DNA of 64,000 bases from Betaproteobacteria bacterium (lineage in GTDB: Bacteria > Pseudomonadota > Gammaproteobacteria > Burkholderiales > Sulfuricellaceae). Where the stretch lies: positions 1 to 64,000 of the forward strand of contig JAJFTF010000031.1 in NCBI GenBank assembly GCA_021373185.1, written 5' to 3'. A program made the translations under genes and the position numbers. The first letter of the stretch is position 1. Each line of letters starts with the position of its first letter. Below, in pieces: positions 40,952 through 52,328 of this stretch. The notes below the pieces were generated by a model, which ran no database searches, had not been told where the DNA came from, and saw only the letters and a list, made by a program, of their open reading frames with translations.

Positions 40952-41768
40952 ACCAGCTCACCACGCCGGTATAGGCGGTTAGCAGAACGACAATGCCGAA
41001 GCCGATGCGGTACCAGGCGAACACGGCAAAGTCGTGGCGGCTGATGTAGCGCAGCAATCCCCGCACTGCGATAAAAGCGCTGATAAACGATGCCACGCCG
41101 CCGACCGCGAACATCCCGAGGTCGTCTGCGCTCAGCAGGTGGCGGTATTTCACCAGCTCGTACGCGGAAGCGGCAAACAGGGTCGGGATCGCGAGGAAGA
41201 AGGAAAACTCGGTCGCCGCCTGGCGCGACATGCCGAAAAACAATCCGCCGATGATCGTCGCGCCTGAACGCGAAGTGCCGGGAATCAGCGCCAGCGCCTG
41301 CGCCAGGCCGATTTTCAGCGCATCGCGCCAGCCCATTTCATCGACTTCCTTTATCCGGATAACGTGCTTGCGCCGTTCCGCCCACAGGATCAGCAGGCCG
41401 CCGACAATGAAGGCCAGCGCCACCGGCACCGGTTTGAACAGGTAATGCTTGATCTTGCTGGCGAACAGCAAGCCGAGGATTGCCGCCGGCATGAAGGCGA
41501 TCAGCAGGTTGAGGATAAAGCGCCGCGCATCTTCCTTGCCCGCCCGCAGACCGGTAGCAACGGCGCCCAGCCGGGCGCGATATTCCCAGCACACCGCAAG
41601 AATCGCCCCGAACTGGATCACGACCTCGAACATCTTGCCTTTTTCGTCGTTGAAATCGAGCAGGTCGCCCACCAGGATCAGGTGGCCGGTGCTGGAAACC
41701 GGCAGGAATTCGGTGAGGCCCTCGACGATACCGAGGATCAGGGCTTTGAGGAGCATAAGGAGGTCCAC
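40941..41768 (-). CDS. uppP: Undecaprenyl-diphosphatase UppP (BacA)
   Basis: Recycles undecaprenyl pyrophosphate for cell-wall and polysaccharide synthesis; integral membrane protein. Signature motifs [19 protein letters not shown] and [18 protein letters not shown] are intact. I use a GTG start giving [13 protein letters not shown] (275 residues), which matches the family N-terminus; the ATG four codons later is the alternative, and an upstream in-frame ATG adds an unrelated tail. Convergent with chpA. Confidence 0.94.
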   Translation of the reverse strand: MDLLMLLKALILGIVEGLTEFLPVSSTGHLILVGDLLDFNDEKGKMFEVVIQFGAILAVCWEYRARLGAVATGLRAGKEDARRFILNLLIAFMPAAILGLLFASKIKHYLFKPVPVALAFIVGGLLILWAERRKHVIRIKEVDEMGWRDALKIGLAQALALIPGTSRSGATIIGGLFFGMSRQAATEFSFFLAIPTLFAASAYELVKYRHLLSADDLGMFAVGGVASFISAFIAVRGLLRYISRHDFAVFAWYRIGFGIVVLLTAYTGVVSWSIS

Positions 41769-41929
41769 AATAATCGCCTGTTTCGTAAAAGCCGTGATTC
41801 TACCAGTTGCCGGATGCAAACGGGCATAGGCAAAACGGGCGGGAGAAAGTTACAATCCAGACCGGCGTAATAAAAAGCCTGACAACATAACAACAGAAAA
41901 TCTGGCGTTCATGCCGAAATGTGTAAAAA

Positions 41930-44035
41930 ATGACAACTGATATTATCGCGCCCCGCAATTTTGAACATTTAACCCACCCCAAATACCGTGCAGACATTGA
42001 CGGTTTGCGTGCCATAGCCGTTCTTTCCGTGGTTGGTTTTCATGCATTTCCCCTTTGGGTCAGAGGTGGTTTTATTGGCGTTGATATCTTCTTCGTCATT
42101 TCTGGTTTTCTGATCACGACAATTATTTTTAGCAGCCTGGAGCGCAACAGCTTCAGTTTTGTTGAATTTTATAGCCGCCGTATTAAGCGTATCTTCCCCG
42201 CGCTATTGCTGGTACTGGTTGCTTGTTATGCGTTTGGTTGGTTTGTGCTGCTTACAGGCGAATACGCACAACTTGGTAAGCACATTGCGGGAGGAGCCGG
42301 TTTTGTTTCCAATTTTATTTTTTGGAATGAAAGTGGTTATTTTGATAATTTGGCAGAAACAAAACTACTGTTACACCTCTGGTCGTTAGGCATTGAAGAA
42401 CAGTTTTACATTGTTTGGCCGCCACTCCTGTGGTTTCTCTGGAAGCAGCGATTTAACCTGCTGACTATCACAATTACGGTTGCTTTAATTTCTTTCGCGT
42501 TAAACATTGGGAAAGTGCATGCCGATACGGTAGCTGCCTTTTACTCGCCTCAAACACGTTTTTGGGAATTGATGGTGGGTTCTGTTTTGGCGTATATCGC
42601 GCTACACAAACAAAACATATTTCCTGAATTTAGGCAGTGGCTCGATAAATCATTGGGACGAATCCTCTATTCGCGAGCGCCGGAGGCAGATGGCAGAACG
42701 TTGCGCAATGCGCAGTCTGTGTTCGGCGCCATACTGATTGCCATTGGCGTTCTGGTTATTACCAAAGAGAAGCATTTTCCTGGCTGGTGGGCGTTATTGC
42801 CGACTGTCGGTGCCGTTTTGATCATTTCGGCGGGCGCACAAGCGTGGCTGAATCGTGCCGTTCTTTCGAACCGCGTGCTGGTGTGGTTCGGCTTGATCAG
42901 CTTTCCGTTGTACCTGTGGCATTGGCCCTTGCTGTCGTTTGCCCGCATTGTAGGAGGGGAAATGCCCTCGCTTGAAATGCGGATTGCAGCAGTTTTTGTT
43001 GCTGTAGTGCTTGCATGGCTAACGTACCGACTGATTGAAAAACCTATCCGTTTTGGTAAATACAGCCAATCGAAAACGATCACGCTTATCCTGCTAATGA
43101 CGGTGGTTGGTTATATGGGATACAACGACTTCAGGCGGGAGGGATTGCCTTTTAGAGCGGTTGTTAAAATTAACAAGAGTAAAGTTTCTGGAAATGACGG
43201 GGGTGACAACGGCGAATCAATCAACGAATGCGGCATTTCTAATGTGGAAGAGAAAAAATTATTTGCGGTATGTGTACAAGATTCGCGCCAAACACCAAAA
43301 TTCGCATTGCTCGGGGATAGTAAGGCGGCGGCGCTTTATGGGGGATTAATCAGAACATCGACAGAAAGTGGCCGGTGGCTGTTTATTGGTGGATATGGCG
43401 CTAACGGCGCACCCGTTCCCGTTTTGTCATCAAATGAAATTTATAAAAAGCATCAAAAGCTTGCCAACATTGCCGTAGAGGCGATCAGCAAAAACAAAGA
43501 TATTGAAACTGTTGTGTTGGTAACGGCAACCCGAGCCTTATTTCAGTTGAACAATGAATCTTCAATTGAAGATTTATCGACAAACAAGAACTATGAGGCT
43601 GCGTTAGCGGGCCTCAACAATACGGTTAACAAATTTATCGGGGCGGGAAAGAAGGTGGTTCTGGTCGTTGATAATCCGACATTACCCGATCCAATGGATT
43701 GTCTTAACAGAACCACAAGTTCGGATTTTATTAATCAAATTCTTGGAAATAAATCGACGTGGCGATCAAAAGGATCGAATTGGCGCTGTCATTTGGACAT
43801 CAATCGCCATGTTGAGTTGTCAAAGAAATACAGGAATCTATTGGCAGAAGTCGCATCCAGAAATCCCGATAAAATAAGGATATTCGACACGACCAGCCAG
43901 ATGTGTGACCTTGAAAAAGGTGTTTGTTTGCCATATAAAAATGGACGTCTTTTATACAGCTATTCGGACCATATTTCTGATTATGCTGCCGGATTAATTG
44001 GCCAGGATTTGAACACGTTTCTGCTCCGCAACTAA
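41930..44035 (+). CDS. OafA/YrhL-type acyltransferase with SGNH domain
   Basis: O-acyltransferase for surface polysaccharide, 701 residues. The N-terminal acyltransferase-3 domain (about 1-380) has about ten membrane segments with YRADIDGLRAIAVLSVVGFHAF, GGFIGVDIFFVISGFLIT and LWSLGIEEQFYIVWP. The C-terminal periplasmic SGNH domain opens with ALLGDSKAAALYGGL and ends with YSYSDHISDYAAG carrying the Asp/His pair. Base composition is clearly lower in GC than both neighbours, suggesting transfer. Standalone, between uppP and thiC. Confidence 0.9.
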   Translation: MTTDIIAPRNFEHLTHPKYRADIDGLRAIAVLSVVGFHAFPLWVRGGFIGVDIFFVISGFLITTIIFSSLERNSFSFVEFYSRRIKRIFPALLLVLVACYAFGWFVLLTGEYAQLGKHIAGGAGFVSNFIFWNESGYFDNLAETKLLLHLWSLGIEEQFYIVWPPLLWFLWKQRFNLLTITITVALISFALNIGKVHADTVAAFYSPQTRFWELMVGSVLAYIALHKQNIFPEFRQWLDKSLGRILYSRAPEADGRTLRNAQSVFGAILIAIGVLVITKEKHFPGWWALLPTVGAVLIISAGAQAWLNRAVLSNRVLVWFGLISFPLYLWHWPLLSFARIVGGEMPSLEMRIAAVFVAVVLAWLTYRLIEKPIRFGKYSQSKTITLILLMTVVGYMGYNDFRREGLPFRAVVKINKSKVSGNDGGDNGESINECGISNVEEKKLFAVCVQDSRQTPKFALLGDSKAAALYGGLIRTSTESGRWLFIGGYGANGAPVPVLSSNEIYKKHQKLANIAVEAISKNKDIETVVLVTATRALFQLNNESSIEDLSTNKNYEAALAGLNNTVNKFIGAGKKVVLVVDNPTLPDPMDCLNRTTSSDFINQILGNKSTWRSKGSNWRCHLDINRHVELSKKYRNLLAEVASRNPDKIRIFDTTSQMCDLEKGVCLPYKNGRLLYSYSDHISDYAAGLIGQDLNTFLLRN

Positions 44036-44045
44036 TCAAGTCAAT

Positions 44046-44087
44046 GTAGCGTCCCAGTATGAAATTAATGCCATACTGGGACACTAC
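44046..44087. terminator. Convergent-gene hairpin (16-bp imperfect inverted repeat)
   Basis: GTAGCGTCCCAGTATG (44046-44061) pairs with CATACTGGGACACTAC (44072-44087) with one mismatch, between the 3' ends of the acyltransferase and thiC genes. No clear T-run on either side, so its strength as a terminator is uncertain. Confidence 0.6.
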
Positions 44088-44095
44088 CGCATCTT

Positions 44096-46093
<1,998 letters not shown>

Positions 46094-46167
46094 AGTATGT
46101 GAAACTAATGGAAATGTGGAATAATTGCAAGCAAACACAGGCTTAAAATTTGGGAAGGATAATGATC

Positions 46168-46827
46168 ATGGATATGGAACAAGCCCGTTTTAACATGGTA
46201 GAGCAGCAGATACGCACTTGGGACGTGCTGGATCAGGATGTGCTGGATTTGCTGCGCCAGGTTAAGCGCGAAGATTTCGTTCCCGAGGCGTATCGAGCGC
46301 TGGCGCTGTCCGATATGGAAATCCCGCTTGGTCACGGCGAAGCGATGCTGTCGCCGAAGATGGAAGCACGGATTGTGCAGGAAGTCGGAGTGAAAGCGGG
46401 TGACCTGGTGCTGGAAGTCGGCACCGGCAGTGGTTACATGACAGCCTTGCTGGCGCGCATGGCGCATCAGGGTCTGGTGCGCAGCGTCGATATCGTTCCT
46501 GAATTCACCGCGCGCGCAGTGGCTATACTTAAGCAGCAGGGCATTGCCAATGCCATTCTGGAAACCGGGGATGCGGCCCGTGGCTGGGAGCAGGGCGGAG
46601 TTTACGATGTCATCGTGCTGACCAGTTCGGTGCCGGTACTGCCGGAAGCGTTCAAAACCCGCCTGAAGGTAGGTGGCCGGTTGTTTGCCGTGGTTGGCGA
46701 CGGGCCAACGATGGAGGCCCGGTTGATTACTCGTGTCGCTGAAGACGCGTACCGGACAACCAATTTGTTCGAGACCAGCGTTCCGCCACTGAAGAATGCG
46801 ATGCAACCGCAGCGTTTCGTATTTTAG
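46168..46827 (+). CDS. Protein-L-isoaspartate O-methyltransferase-like protein
   Basis: SAM-dependent methyltransferase of the PCMT family, 219 residues. SAM-binding LEVGTGSGYMTALLARM is clear and YRALALSDMEIPLGHGEAMLSP aligns with the PCMT substrate segment. That segment lacks the usual QTIS core (EAML here), and the later part reads VIVLTSSVPVLPEAF, not TAAA-type. It may be a divergent repair enzyme or have another target. Start ATG 46168 with GGGAAGGA upstream. Pairing with tolC and waaA is common in betaproteobacteria. Confidence 0.8.
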   Translation: MDMEQARFNMVEQQIRTWDVLDQDVLDLLRQVKREDFVPEAYRALALSDMEIPLGHGEAMLSPKMEARIVQEVGVKAGDLVLEVGTGSGYMTALLARMAHQGLVRSVDIVPEFTARAVAILKQQGIANAILETGDAARGWEQGGVYDVIVLTSSVPVLPEAFKTRLKVGGRLFAVVGDGPTMEARLITRVAEDAYRTTNLFETSVPPLKNAMQPQRFVF

Positions 46828-46845
46828 TTCGGCGAATGATGAAGT

Positions 46846-46863
46846 TGACCGACCGGTCGGTCA
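46846..46863. promoter_or_regulatory. Perfect 18-bp palindrome, TetR-type operator upstream of tolC
   Basis: TGACCGACCGGTCGGTCA is perfectly self-complementary and matches the form of operators bound by TetR-family efflux regulators. It lies 48 bp before the tolC ATG. No TetR-type gene is in the window. Confidence 0.7.
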
Positions 46864-46910
46864 GTGCTAATTTGAGCGCCTACTGAAAGTTTGGTTCGGA
46901 AGGATATGAA

Positions 46911-48245
46911 ATGAAGCTTAAGCACAGCGCGTCTAATCGGTTGTCGCGCATTGGCATGAAGCAAATTTCGCTGGCGTTGCTGGCGGCCATGGCCAGCCCT
47001 GCTTATGCAGTCGGGCTGGTTGAGGTGTATCGTGAGGCGCAGCAGCAGGATGCGGCCTATGCCTCGGCGCGTGCCGCGTATGAAGCCGGCCAGGAAAAAC
47101 TGCCGCAAGGCCTCGCGTTGCTGTTGCCCAGCATTAACCTGAGCGCCAATACGACGAAGAATGACGTGGATACGCCCACAACCACCCGGAGTTACAATTC
47201 CAACGGTTATAGCCTGTCTCTGAGCCAGCCGATTTACCGCAAGCAGAATTTCGCCCAGTACGAGCAATCCAAAAGCCAGGTGACCCAAGCCGAGGCGCAG
47301 TTCGCCATTGCCCGGCAGGACCTGATCGTCCGTGTCGCCCAAGCCTATTTCGATGCGCTTCTGGCCCAGGACAATGTGGCGCTGGCCGGCGCCCAGAAAG
47401 CGGCGATCGGCGAACAACTGGAAATGGCCAAGCGCAATTTCGAGGTCGGCACCAGCACTATCGTGGATACTCACGAAGCCCAGTCCCGGTTCGATTTGAG
47501 CACGTCGCAGGAAATCGCCGCCCAGAACGATCTGGAAATCAAAAGGCGCGCTCTGCAACTGATTATCGGCAGGGTTCAGGAACACCTGGATGCTTTGAAC
47601 GACAAGCTGCCCCTCGTCCTGCCTGAGCCTAATGACATGGCGAAGTGGGTCGAGCAGGCTGAGCAGTTAAGCCCGCAGATTGCTGTCCAGCGCGCCGCAC
47701 TTGAAATCGCCTGGCAGGAGGTGGAAAAAAATCGCGCCGGACATTACCCAACTCTGGATCTGGTGGCGGGCTACAACCAGAACGCCAACTCCAGTTATCT
47801 GGTGAGCGGCACGACCACCAGCCAAACCATCGGCTTGCAGGTCAATCTGCCGATTTTCCAAGGTGGCAGCGTCAATTCCAAGGTGCGGGAAGCGCTCGCC
47901 AATCAGGAAAAAGCCCGGCAGGATCTGGAGCTGGGCAGCCGCCAGGCCGCATTGCAAACCCGCCAGTCCTTCCTTGGCGTGACCAGCGGCATGGCTCAGG
48001 TCAAGGCGCTGGAGCAGGCGCTGGTGTCGAGCCAGAGCTCGCTGGACTCAACCCGGCTGGGGCAGGAGGTGGGGGTGCGTACCAACGTCGATGTGCTTAA
48101 CGCCCAGCAGCAGCTCTACACTGCCAAGCGCGACTTGTCTCAGGCACGTTACAACTACATCCTGAATCAGCTCAAGCTCAAGTCCGCGGTCGGCACCTTG
48201 CAGGACGAGGATGTCGAGCAGGTCAGTCGCTGGCTGGCCAAATAA
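46911..48245 (+). CDS. tolC: TolC-family outer membrane efflux protein
   Basis: Outer-membrane channel of tripartite efflux pumps and type I secretion. 444 residues with a signal peptide ending MASPAYA and two OEP repeats rich in helices, e.g. YEQSKSQVTQAEAQFAIARQDLIVRVAQAYFD and the second half KNRAGHYPTLDLVAGYN...TSQTIGLQVNLPIFQGG. Length and repeats fit TolC. AAGGA ribosome site. The perfect palindrome upstream suggests repressor control. Convergent with waaA. Confidence 0.94.
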   Translation: MKLKHSASNRLSRIGMKQISLALLAAMASPAYAVGLVEVYREAQQQDAAYASARAAYEAGQEKLPQGLALLLPSINLSANTTKNDVDTPTTTRSYNSNGYSLSLSQPIYRKQNFAQYEQSKSQVTQAEAQFAIARQDLIVRVAQAYFDALLAQDNVALAGAQKAAIGEQLEMAKRNFEVGTSTIVDTHEAQSRFDLSTSQEIAAQNDLEIKRRALQLIIGRVQEHLDALNDKLPLVLPEPNDMAKWVEQAEQLSPQIAVQRAALEIAWQEVEKNRAGHYPTLDLVAGYNQNANSSYLVSGTTTSQTIGLQVNLPIFQGGSVNSKVREALANQEKARQDLELGSRQAALQTRQSFLGVTSGMAQVKALEQALVSSQSSLDSTRLGQEVGVRTNVDVLNAQQQLYTAKRDLSQARYNYILNQLKLKSAVGTLQDEDVEQVSRWLAK

Positions 48246-48255
48246 ATCTCAGGTC

Positions 48256-49509
48256 TCAATCCAGGTAAGGTTCGATCAACGCCATCAGCCGTTCGGTGGC
48301 GCCGCGATGCCGCTCGGCAAAAGCTAGCGCGGCAGCCGACATGGCCTGAACTTTTTCTGGTGATTTCAGTAATTCTCCCACCGTCTGCGCCAGTTCATCG
48401 GCATCCGCCACGCGCAGCGCGGCGCCAGCCTGAATGGCGAGATCCGTCGCTTCCGCGAAATTGAAGGTGTGCGGGCCGATCAGCACCGGCTTGCCGATTG
48501 CCGCCGCCTCGATCAGGTTCTGCCCGCCCAGCGGCAGCAGGCTGCCGCCGATGAAGGCGATGTCGCAGGCGGCGTAATAGGCGAACATCTCTCCCATGCT
48601 GTCGCCGAGCATGACTTGCGTCTCTGCGGCAACCGGCAGGTTTGCCGAGCGGCGCTGAAAACGGAGTCCGGATTTTCCGAGCAATTCTGCCACTTGGTTG
48701 AAGCGTTGCGGATGGCGCGGCACGATAACGACCAGCAGGCCGGGAATTGCAGTCTTGCCGAGGGCTTGCAGGATCAGCGCTTCTTCGCCGTCACGCGTGC
48801 TGGCGGCGAGAAACACCGGGCGTTCCGCGCCGAATTGCGCCCTTAGGGTTTTTCCCAGATCAATCGCGCTTTGCGGTACGGCCATGTCGAACTTGAGGTT
48901 GCCAGTGATTTTGACCGCAGGCGCGCCCAATTTGGTTAACCGGCGCGCATCGGCTTCGGTTTGTGCGGCAATCGCCGACAGGGCTTGCAGGCTCTGGCGG
49001 CTGACGGCGGCTAACCAGGCGTATTTGCGCGCGGATTTTTCCGACATCCGTCCGTTGACCAGCAACAATGGAATTCCGGTTTTTTTGCATGTTTGCACCA
49101 GGTTGAACCAGATTTCCGTTTCCATCAGCAAGCCGATCTCGGGTTTGAAGTGGTTGAGAAAACGCTTTACCGCGAACGGAAAATCATAGGGCAAATAGCA
49201 TTGCATCACTTGGTCGCCGAACAGTTGCCTGCCGGTTTCCCGTCCAGTCGGCGTCATGTGGGTGAGGAGGATTCGGTGGCCGGGATAGCGCGACTGCAAG
49301 CGGGCGACCAGCGGAACGGCGGCGCGGGTCTCGCCGACCGAGACGGCATGCAGCCAGATCAGCGGGGCGGCTGGCTTGTCGCGATAAAAGCCGAAGCGTT
49401 CGCCAAGATGATGCAGATATTCCGGTTGGCGCCGCGAGCGCCACAGCAGGTGGAGCAGGATATAGGGCAGCAGCAGATATAGCAGCAGGGTGTAAAGGCG
49501 ACGCATCAT
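48256..49509 (-). CDS. waaA: 3-deoxy-D-manno-octulosonic acid transferase (KDO transferase)
   Basis: Attaches KDO to lipid A on the inner membrane. 417 residues from MMRRLYTLLLYLLLPYILLHLLW, an N-terminal membrane anchor. GT30 motifs: WLHAVSVGETRAA, LMETEIWFNLV, KITGNLKFD, ASTRDGEE, GGSLLPLGGQNLIEAAAIGKPVLIGP. The start lies in an ATGA overlap with waaC; a longer open frame upstream is a shadow of waaC. Cotranscribed with waaC. Confidence 0.96.
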   Translation of the reverse strand: MMRRLYTLLLYLLLPYILLHLLWRSRRQPEYLHHLGERFGFYRDKPAAPLIWLHAVSVGETRAAVPLVARLQSRYPGHRILLTHMTPTGRETGRQLFGDQVMQCYLPYDFPFAVKRFLNHFKPEIGLLMETEIWFNLVQTCKKTGIPLLLVNGRMSEKSARKYAWLAAVSRQSLQALSAIAAQTEADARRLTKLGAPAVKITGNLKFDMAVPQSAIDLGKTLRAQFGAERPVFLAASTRDGEEALILQALGKTAIPGLLVVIVPRHPQRFNQVAELLGKSGLRFQRRSANLPVAAETQVMLGDSMGEMFAYYAACDIAFIGGSLLPLGGQNLIEAAAIGKPVLIGPHTFNFAEATDLAIQAGAALRVADADELAQTVGELLKSPEKVQAMSAAALAFAERHRGATERLMALIEPYLD

Positions 49510-50465
49510 GCGGGTGCCAGTCCGTCCAGGGCCGAGATCACGCTGGCCGGGTCGGGCGGCGTGCCTACGCCGCCCAGGTTGGTTGCCTTGCTGTCGGTGT
49601 AAACGCCGGTCAGGCCGGGTTCGGAAGCGCAGTAAAGTGCGACGGTCGGTATCTTGAGGGCTGCCGCCAGATGGATCAGGCCGGTGTCGACGCCGACTGC
49701 GGCCACGGCCCGTGAAAGCAGCGTTGCCGCTTGGCCGAGGGTGAGCGCCGGGGCGACAACGGCGCTGGGAATGTGTGTCGCCAGGCGTTGGCTGCGCTGC
49801 CGTTCGGTTTCGCTTCCCCAGAGCAATACGCATGCGATTCCCCGGTCAGCTAGGTAGCGGCCCAGTGCGATCCAAGCGTCTTCGGGCCAGAGCTTGTCGT
49901 TGCGGCTGGTGGCGTGCAGCAGTACGGCGAAGGGCGTTGCCGATAGCCAGGGTAGCTCCAGCGCGGGCGCATTGACGCCGTAATTCACTGGTTCGTCCAG
50001 TTCATAGCCGAAGGCGCGCCCGGCCAGCAAGCGGTTGCGCCCCACTGCATGCTGGCCTTTTTCGATTTTTATGGTCTTGTCGTAAAACAGCGCAGCCAGC
50101 GGTTCGCGGGCGCTGTGCCAGTCAAAACCGCAACGGGCGCCGTGGGCAAGGCGGGTGATAACCGCGCTTTTGATCAGCCCCTGCGTGTCGAGCACCACGT
50201 CATAAACCTTGCCGCGCAGGCGCTGGATGAAGGTGCTGATTTCGCGGTGTACGACCCGGTTGAACATGTTCCTGCGCCAGCGCCTGACGGCGACGGGAAT
50301 AATTTCCCGCACGCCGGGGTGCAGCGCGGGGATGTCGGCGAAGGATTCTTCCACGACCCAGTCGATTTCGGCGTCCGGAAAGTGGAAAAGGATGTCGCTG
50401 ACGACGGGCAGGTTGTGGATCACATCCCCCATCGACGAGGTTTTGACGAGCAATATTTTCAGCAT
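49506..50465 (-). CDS. waaC: Lipopolysaccharide heptosyltransferase I
   Basis: Adds the first heptose to KDO-lipid A; GT9 family. About 319 residues, start at MLKILLVKTSSMGDVIHNLPVV (a second ATG two codons upstream is possible; no strong ribosome site for either). Motifs HATSRNDKLWPEDAWIALG and VGVDTGLIHLAAALKIPTVALYCASEP are typical. Overlaps waaA by 4 bp and is divergent from the glycosyltransferase at 50.5 kb. Confidence 0.94.
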   Translation of the reverse strand: MLKILLVKTSSMGDVIHNLPVVSDILFHFPDAEIDWVVEESFADIPALHPGVREIIPVAVRRWRRNMFNRVVHREISTFIQRLRGKVYDVVLDTQGLIKSAVITRLAHGARCGFDWHSAREPLAALFYDKTIKIEKGQHAVGRNRLLAGRAFGYELDEPVNYGVNAPALELPWLSATPFAVLLHATSRNDKLWPEDAWIALGRYLADRGIACVLLWGSETERQRSQRLATHIPSAVVAPALTLGQAATLLSRAVAAVGVDTGLIHLAAALKIPTVALYCASEPGLTGVYTDSKATNLGGVGTPPDPASVISALDGLAPA

Positions 50466-50551
50466 CGGCATATTTTAGCTTAGGAGCCAGTGTTCGTAAT
50501 GTTTTTCAACAACCTGCTAGAATATCGGCTTTATTTCGGCTGAGCGCGCAA

Positions 50552-51307
50552 ATGCAGCAGAAACCCCCTTTGTCGGTGGTGATCATCGCCCTGAATGCGG
50601 CAAGCCAGATCGAGGCGTGCCTGAAAAGCGCCGCCTTCGCCGCCGAGATCGTGGTGGTGGATTCGGGCAGCCGGGATGAAACCCGCGAAATTGCGTTAAA
50701 ATACGGCGCACGGGTCGTCCATCAGGACTGGCTCGGGTTCGGTCGGCAAAAGCAGTTTGCGCTCGGCTTGGCGAGTCATGACTGGGTGTTGTGTCTGGAT
50801 GCGGATGAACGGGTAAGCGAGGCGCTGCGCGCGAGTATCGAAGCGGCACTACGAGCCCCGCGCCATCAGGTTTATCGGATGCCGCGCTGCAACCGATTTT
50901 TGGGCCGCTGGCTCCGGTACGGCGAGGGTTACCCGGACTGGAGCTTGCGTTTGTTTGATCGTCGGTTTGCGCGTTGGAGCGAAGACCCGGTTCATGAAAA
51001 AGTGGTTACCGATACGCCGGTCGGCGATTTGCGCGGCGATTTGCTGCACGAGTCGCAGGAAACCTTGGCTGCCTACCTCGACAAGCAGAACCGCTATACC
51101 AGCCTGCAGGCCGAGGCGCTTTATCAGCGTGGCAAGCGGGCTTCGGTCGGGCAGTTGATTTTCAGTCCGCTGCTGCGGTTCGCGAAATTCTATTTTTTTC
51201 GTCTCGGCTTCCTCGATGGGGTGCCGGGGCTGGTACATATTTCAATCGGCTGTTTCAACAGCTTCTGCAAGTACGCGAAATTGATCGCCTTGCAACAGGG
51301 GAAATGA
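50552..51307 (+). CDS. WaaE/LgtF-type family 2 glycosyltransferase
   Basis: Adds a sugar, probably glucose, to the LPS inner-core heptose by family knowledge. 251 residues: LSVVIIALNAASQIEACLKS, EIVVVDSGSRDETREIA, the DxD-type VLCLDADERVS, and WSLRLFDRRFARWSEDPVHEKV typical of the WaaE/LgtF group. A hydrophobic C-terminal part suggests membrane association. One base separates its stop from the epimerase start, so they are cotranscribed. Confidence 0.88.
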   Translation: MQQKPPLSVVIIALNAASQIEACLKSAAFAAEIVVVDSGSRDETREIALKYGARVVHQDWLGFGRQKQFALGLASHDWVLCLDADERVSEALRASIEAALRAPRHQVYRMPRCNRFLGRWLRYGEGYPDWSLRLFDRRFARWSEDPVHEKVVTDTPVGDLRGDLLHESQETLAAYLDKQNRYTSLQAEALYQRGKRASVGQLIFSPLLRFAKFYFFRLGFLDGVPGLVHISIGCFNSFCKYAKLIALQQGK

Positions 51308-51308
51308 C

Positions 51309-52328
51309 TTGAAAGTATTGGTTACCGGCGTGGCCGGCTTTATCGGCATGCATGTTGCGCAGCGCCTGCTGGCGCAGGGTGCCGAAGTGGTCGGCATCGA
51401 CAATCTCAACGACTATTACGATGTGCAGCTGAAGGAAGACCGCCTCAAGCAGCTCGCGCATTTTCCGGGGTTCCGCTTCGTCAAGCTGGACATGGCCGAG
51501 CGTGCAGGGATGGAGGCGCTGTTCGCCGCTGAAAAATTTCAGCGCGTCGTCAATCTCGCCGCCCAACCCGGTGTGCGCTATTCGCTGAAAAATCCGCATG
51601 CTTACGTCAACAGCAATATCGTCGGCTTTCTCAACGTGCTCGAAGGTTGTCGCCACAACGGTGTGGAGCACCTGGTCTATGCTAGCAGTTCCAGTGTCTA
51701 CGGCGCCAATACCCACATGCCGTTCAGCGTGCACGATAATGTCGATCACCCTGTCAGCCTGTACGCCGCCACCAAGAAATCCAGCGAGATGATGGCGCAT
51801 ACCTACAGTCATTTATTCGGCCTGCCGACCACCGGCCTGCGCTTTTTCACGGTTTACGGGCCATGGGGCCGGCCGGACATGTCGCCATCCCTGTTCGCCG
51901 ATGCCATCCTCGCCGATCGCCCGATCGACGTGTTCAACGAAGGCAAGATGCAGCGCGATTTTACTTATATCGACGATATCGCCGAAGGCGTGGTACGGGT
52001 GCTGGATCGGGTTGCGGCGCCCGATCCGTCGTTCGATCGCGCTGCGCCTGATCCGGCCAGCAGTTACGCGCCTTACCGCATCTACAACATCGGCAATCAC
52101 GAGCCGGTGGAGCTGATGGCCTTCATCGAGGAAATAGAAAAGGCGGTCGGCAAAAAGGCCGTCAAGAACATGTTGCCGATGCAGGATGGCGACGTTGTTG
52201 CGACCTATGCGGATATCGATGACCTGAGCCGGGATGTCGGTTTTGCGCCGCACACCCAATTGAACGAGGGGATCGCGAAGTTTGCCGCTTGGTTCAAGGC
52301 ATATTACGGAGCGCGCGCCGCAAAATGA
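51309..52328 (+). CDS. NAD-dependent nucleotide-sugar epimerase (UDP-glucuronate 4-epimerase type)
   Basis: Short-chain dehydrogenase fold, 339 residues, TTG start ([21 protein letters not shown]). NAD motif GVAGFIG, catalytic SSSSVYG and YAATKKSSE (YxxxK). The [16 protein letters not shown] segment and [18 protein letters not shown] are characteristic of UDP-glucuronate to UDP-galacturonate epimerases (LspL/WbnF/Cap1J group). The stop overlaps rfbB by 4 bp. No intact UDP-glucose dehydrogenase is in the window to feed it. Confidence 0.88.
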   Translation: MKVLVTGVAGFIGMHVAQRLLAQGAEVVGIDNLNDYYDVQLKEDRLKQLAHFPGFRFVKLDMAERAGMEALFAAEKFQRVVNLAAQPGVRYSLKNPHAYVNSNIVGFLNVLEGCRHNGVEHLVYASSSSVYGANTHMPFSVHDNVDHPVSLYAATKKSSEMMAHTYSHLFGLPTTGLRFFTVYGPWGRPDMSPSLFADAILADRPIDVFNEGKMQRDFTYIDDIAEGVVRVLDRVAAPDPSFDRAAPDPASSYAPYRIYNIGNHEPVELMAFIEEIEKAVGKKAVKNMLPMQDGDVVATYADIDDLSRDVGFAPHTQLNEGIAKFAAWFKAYYGARAAK

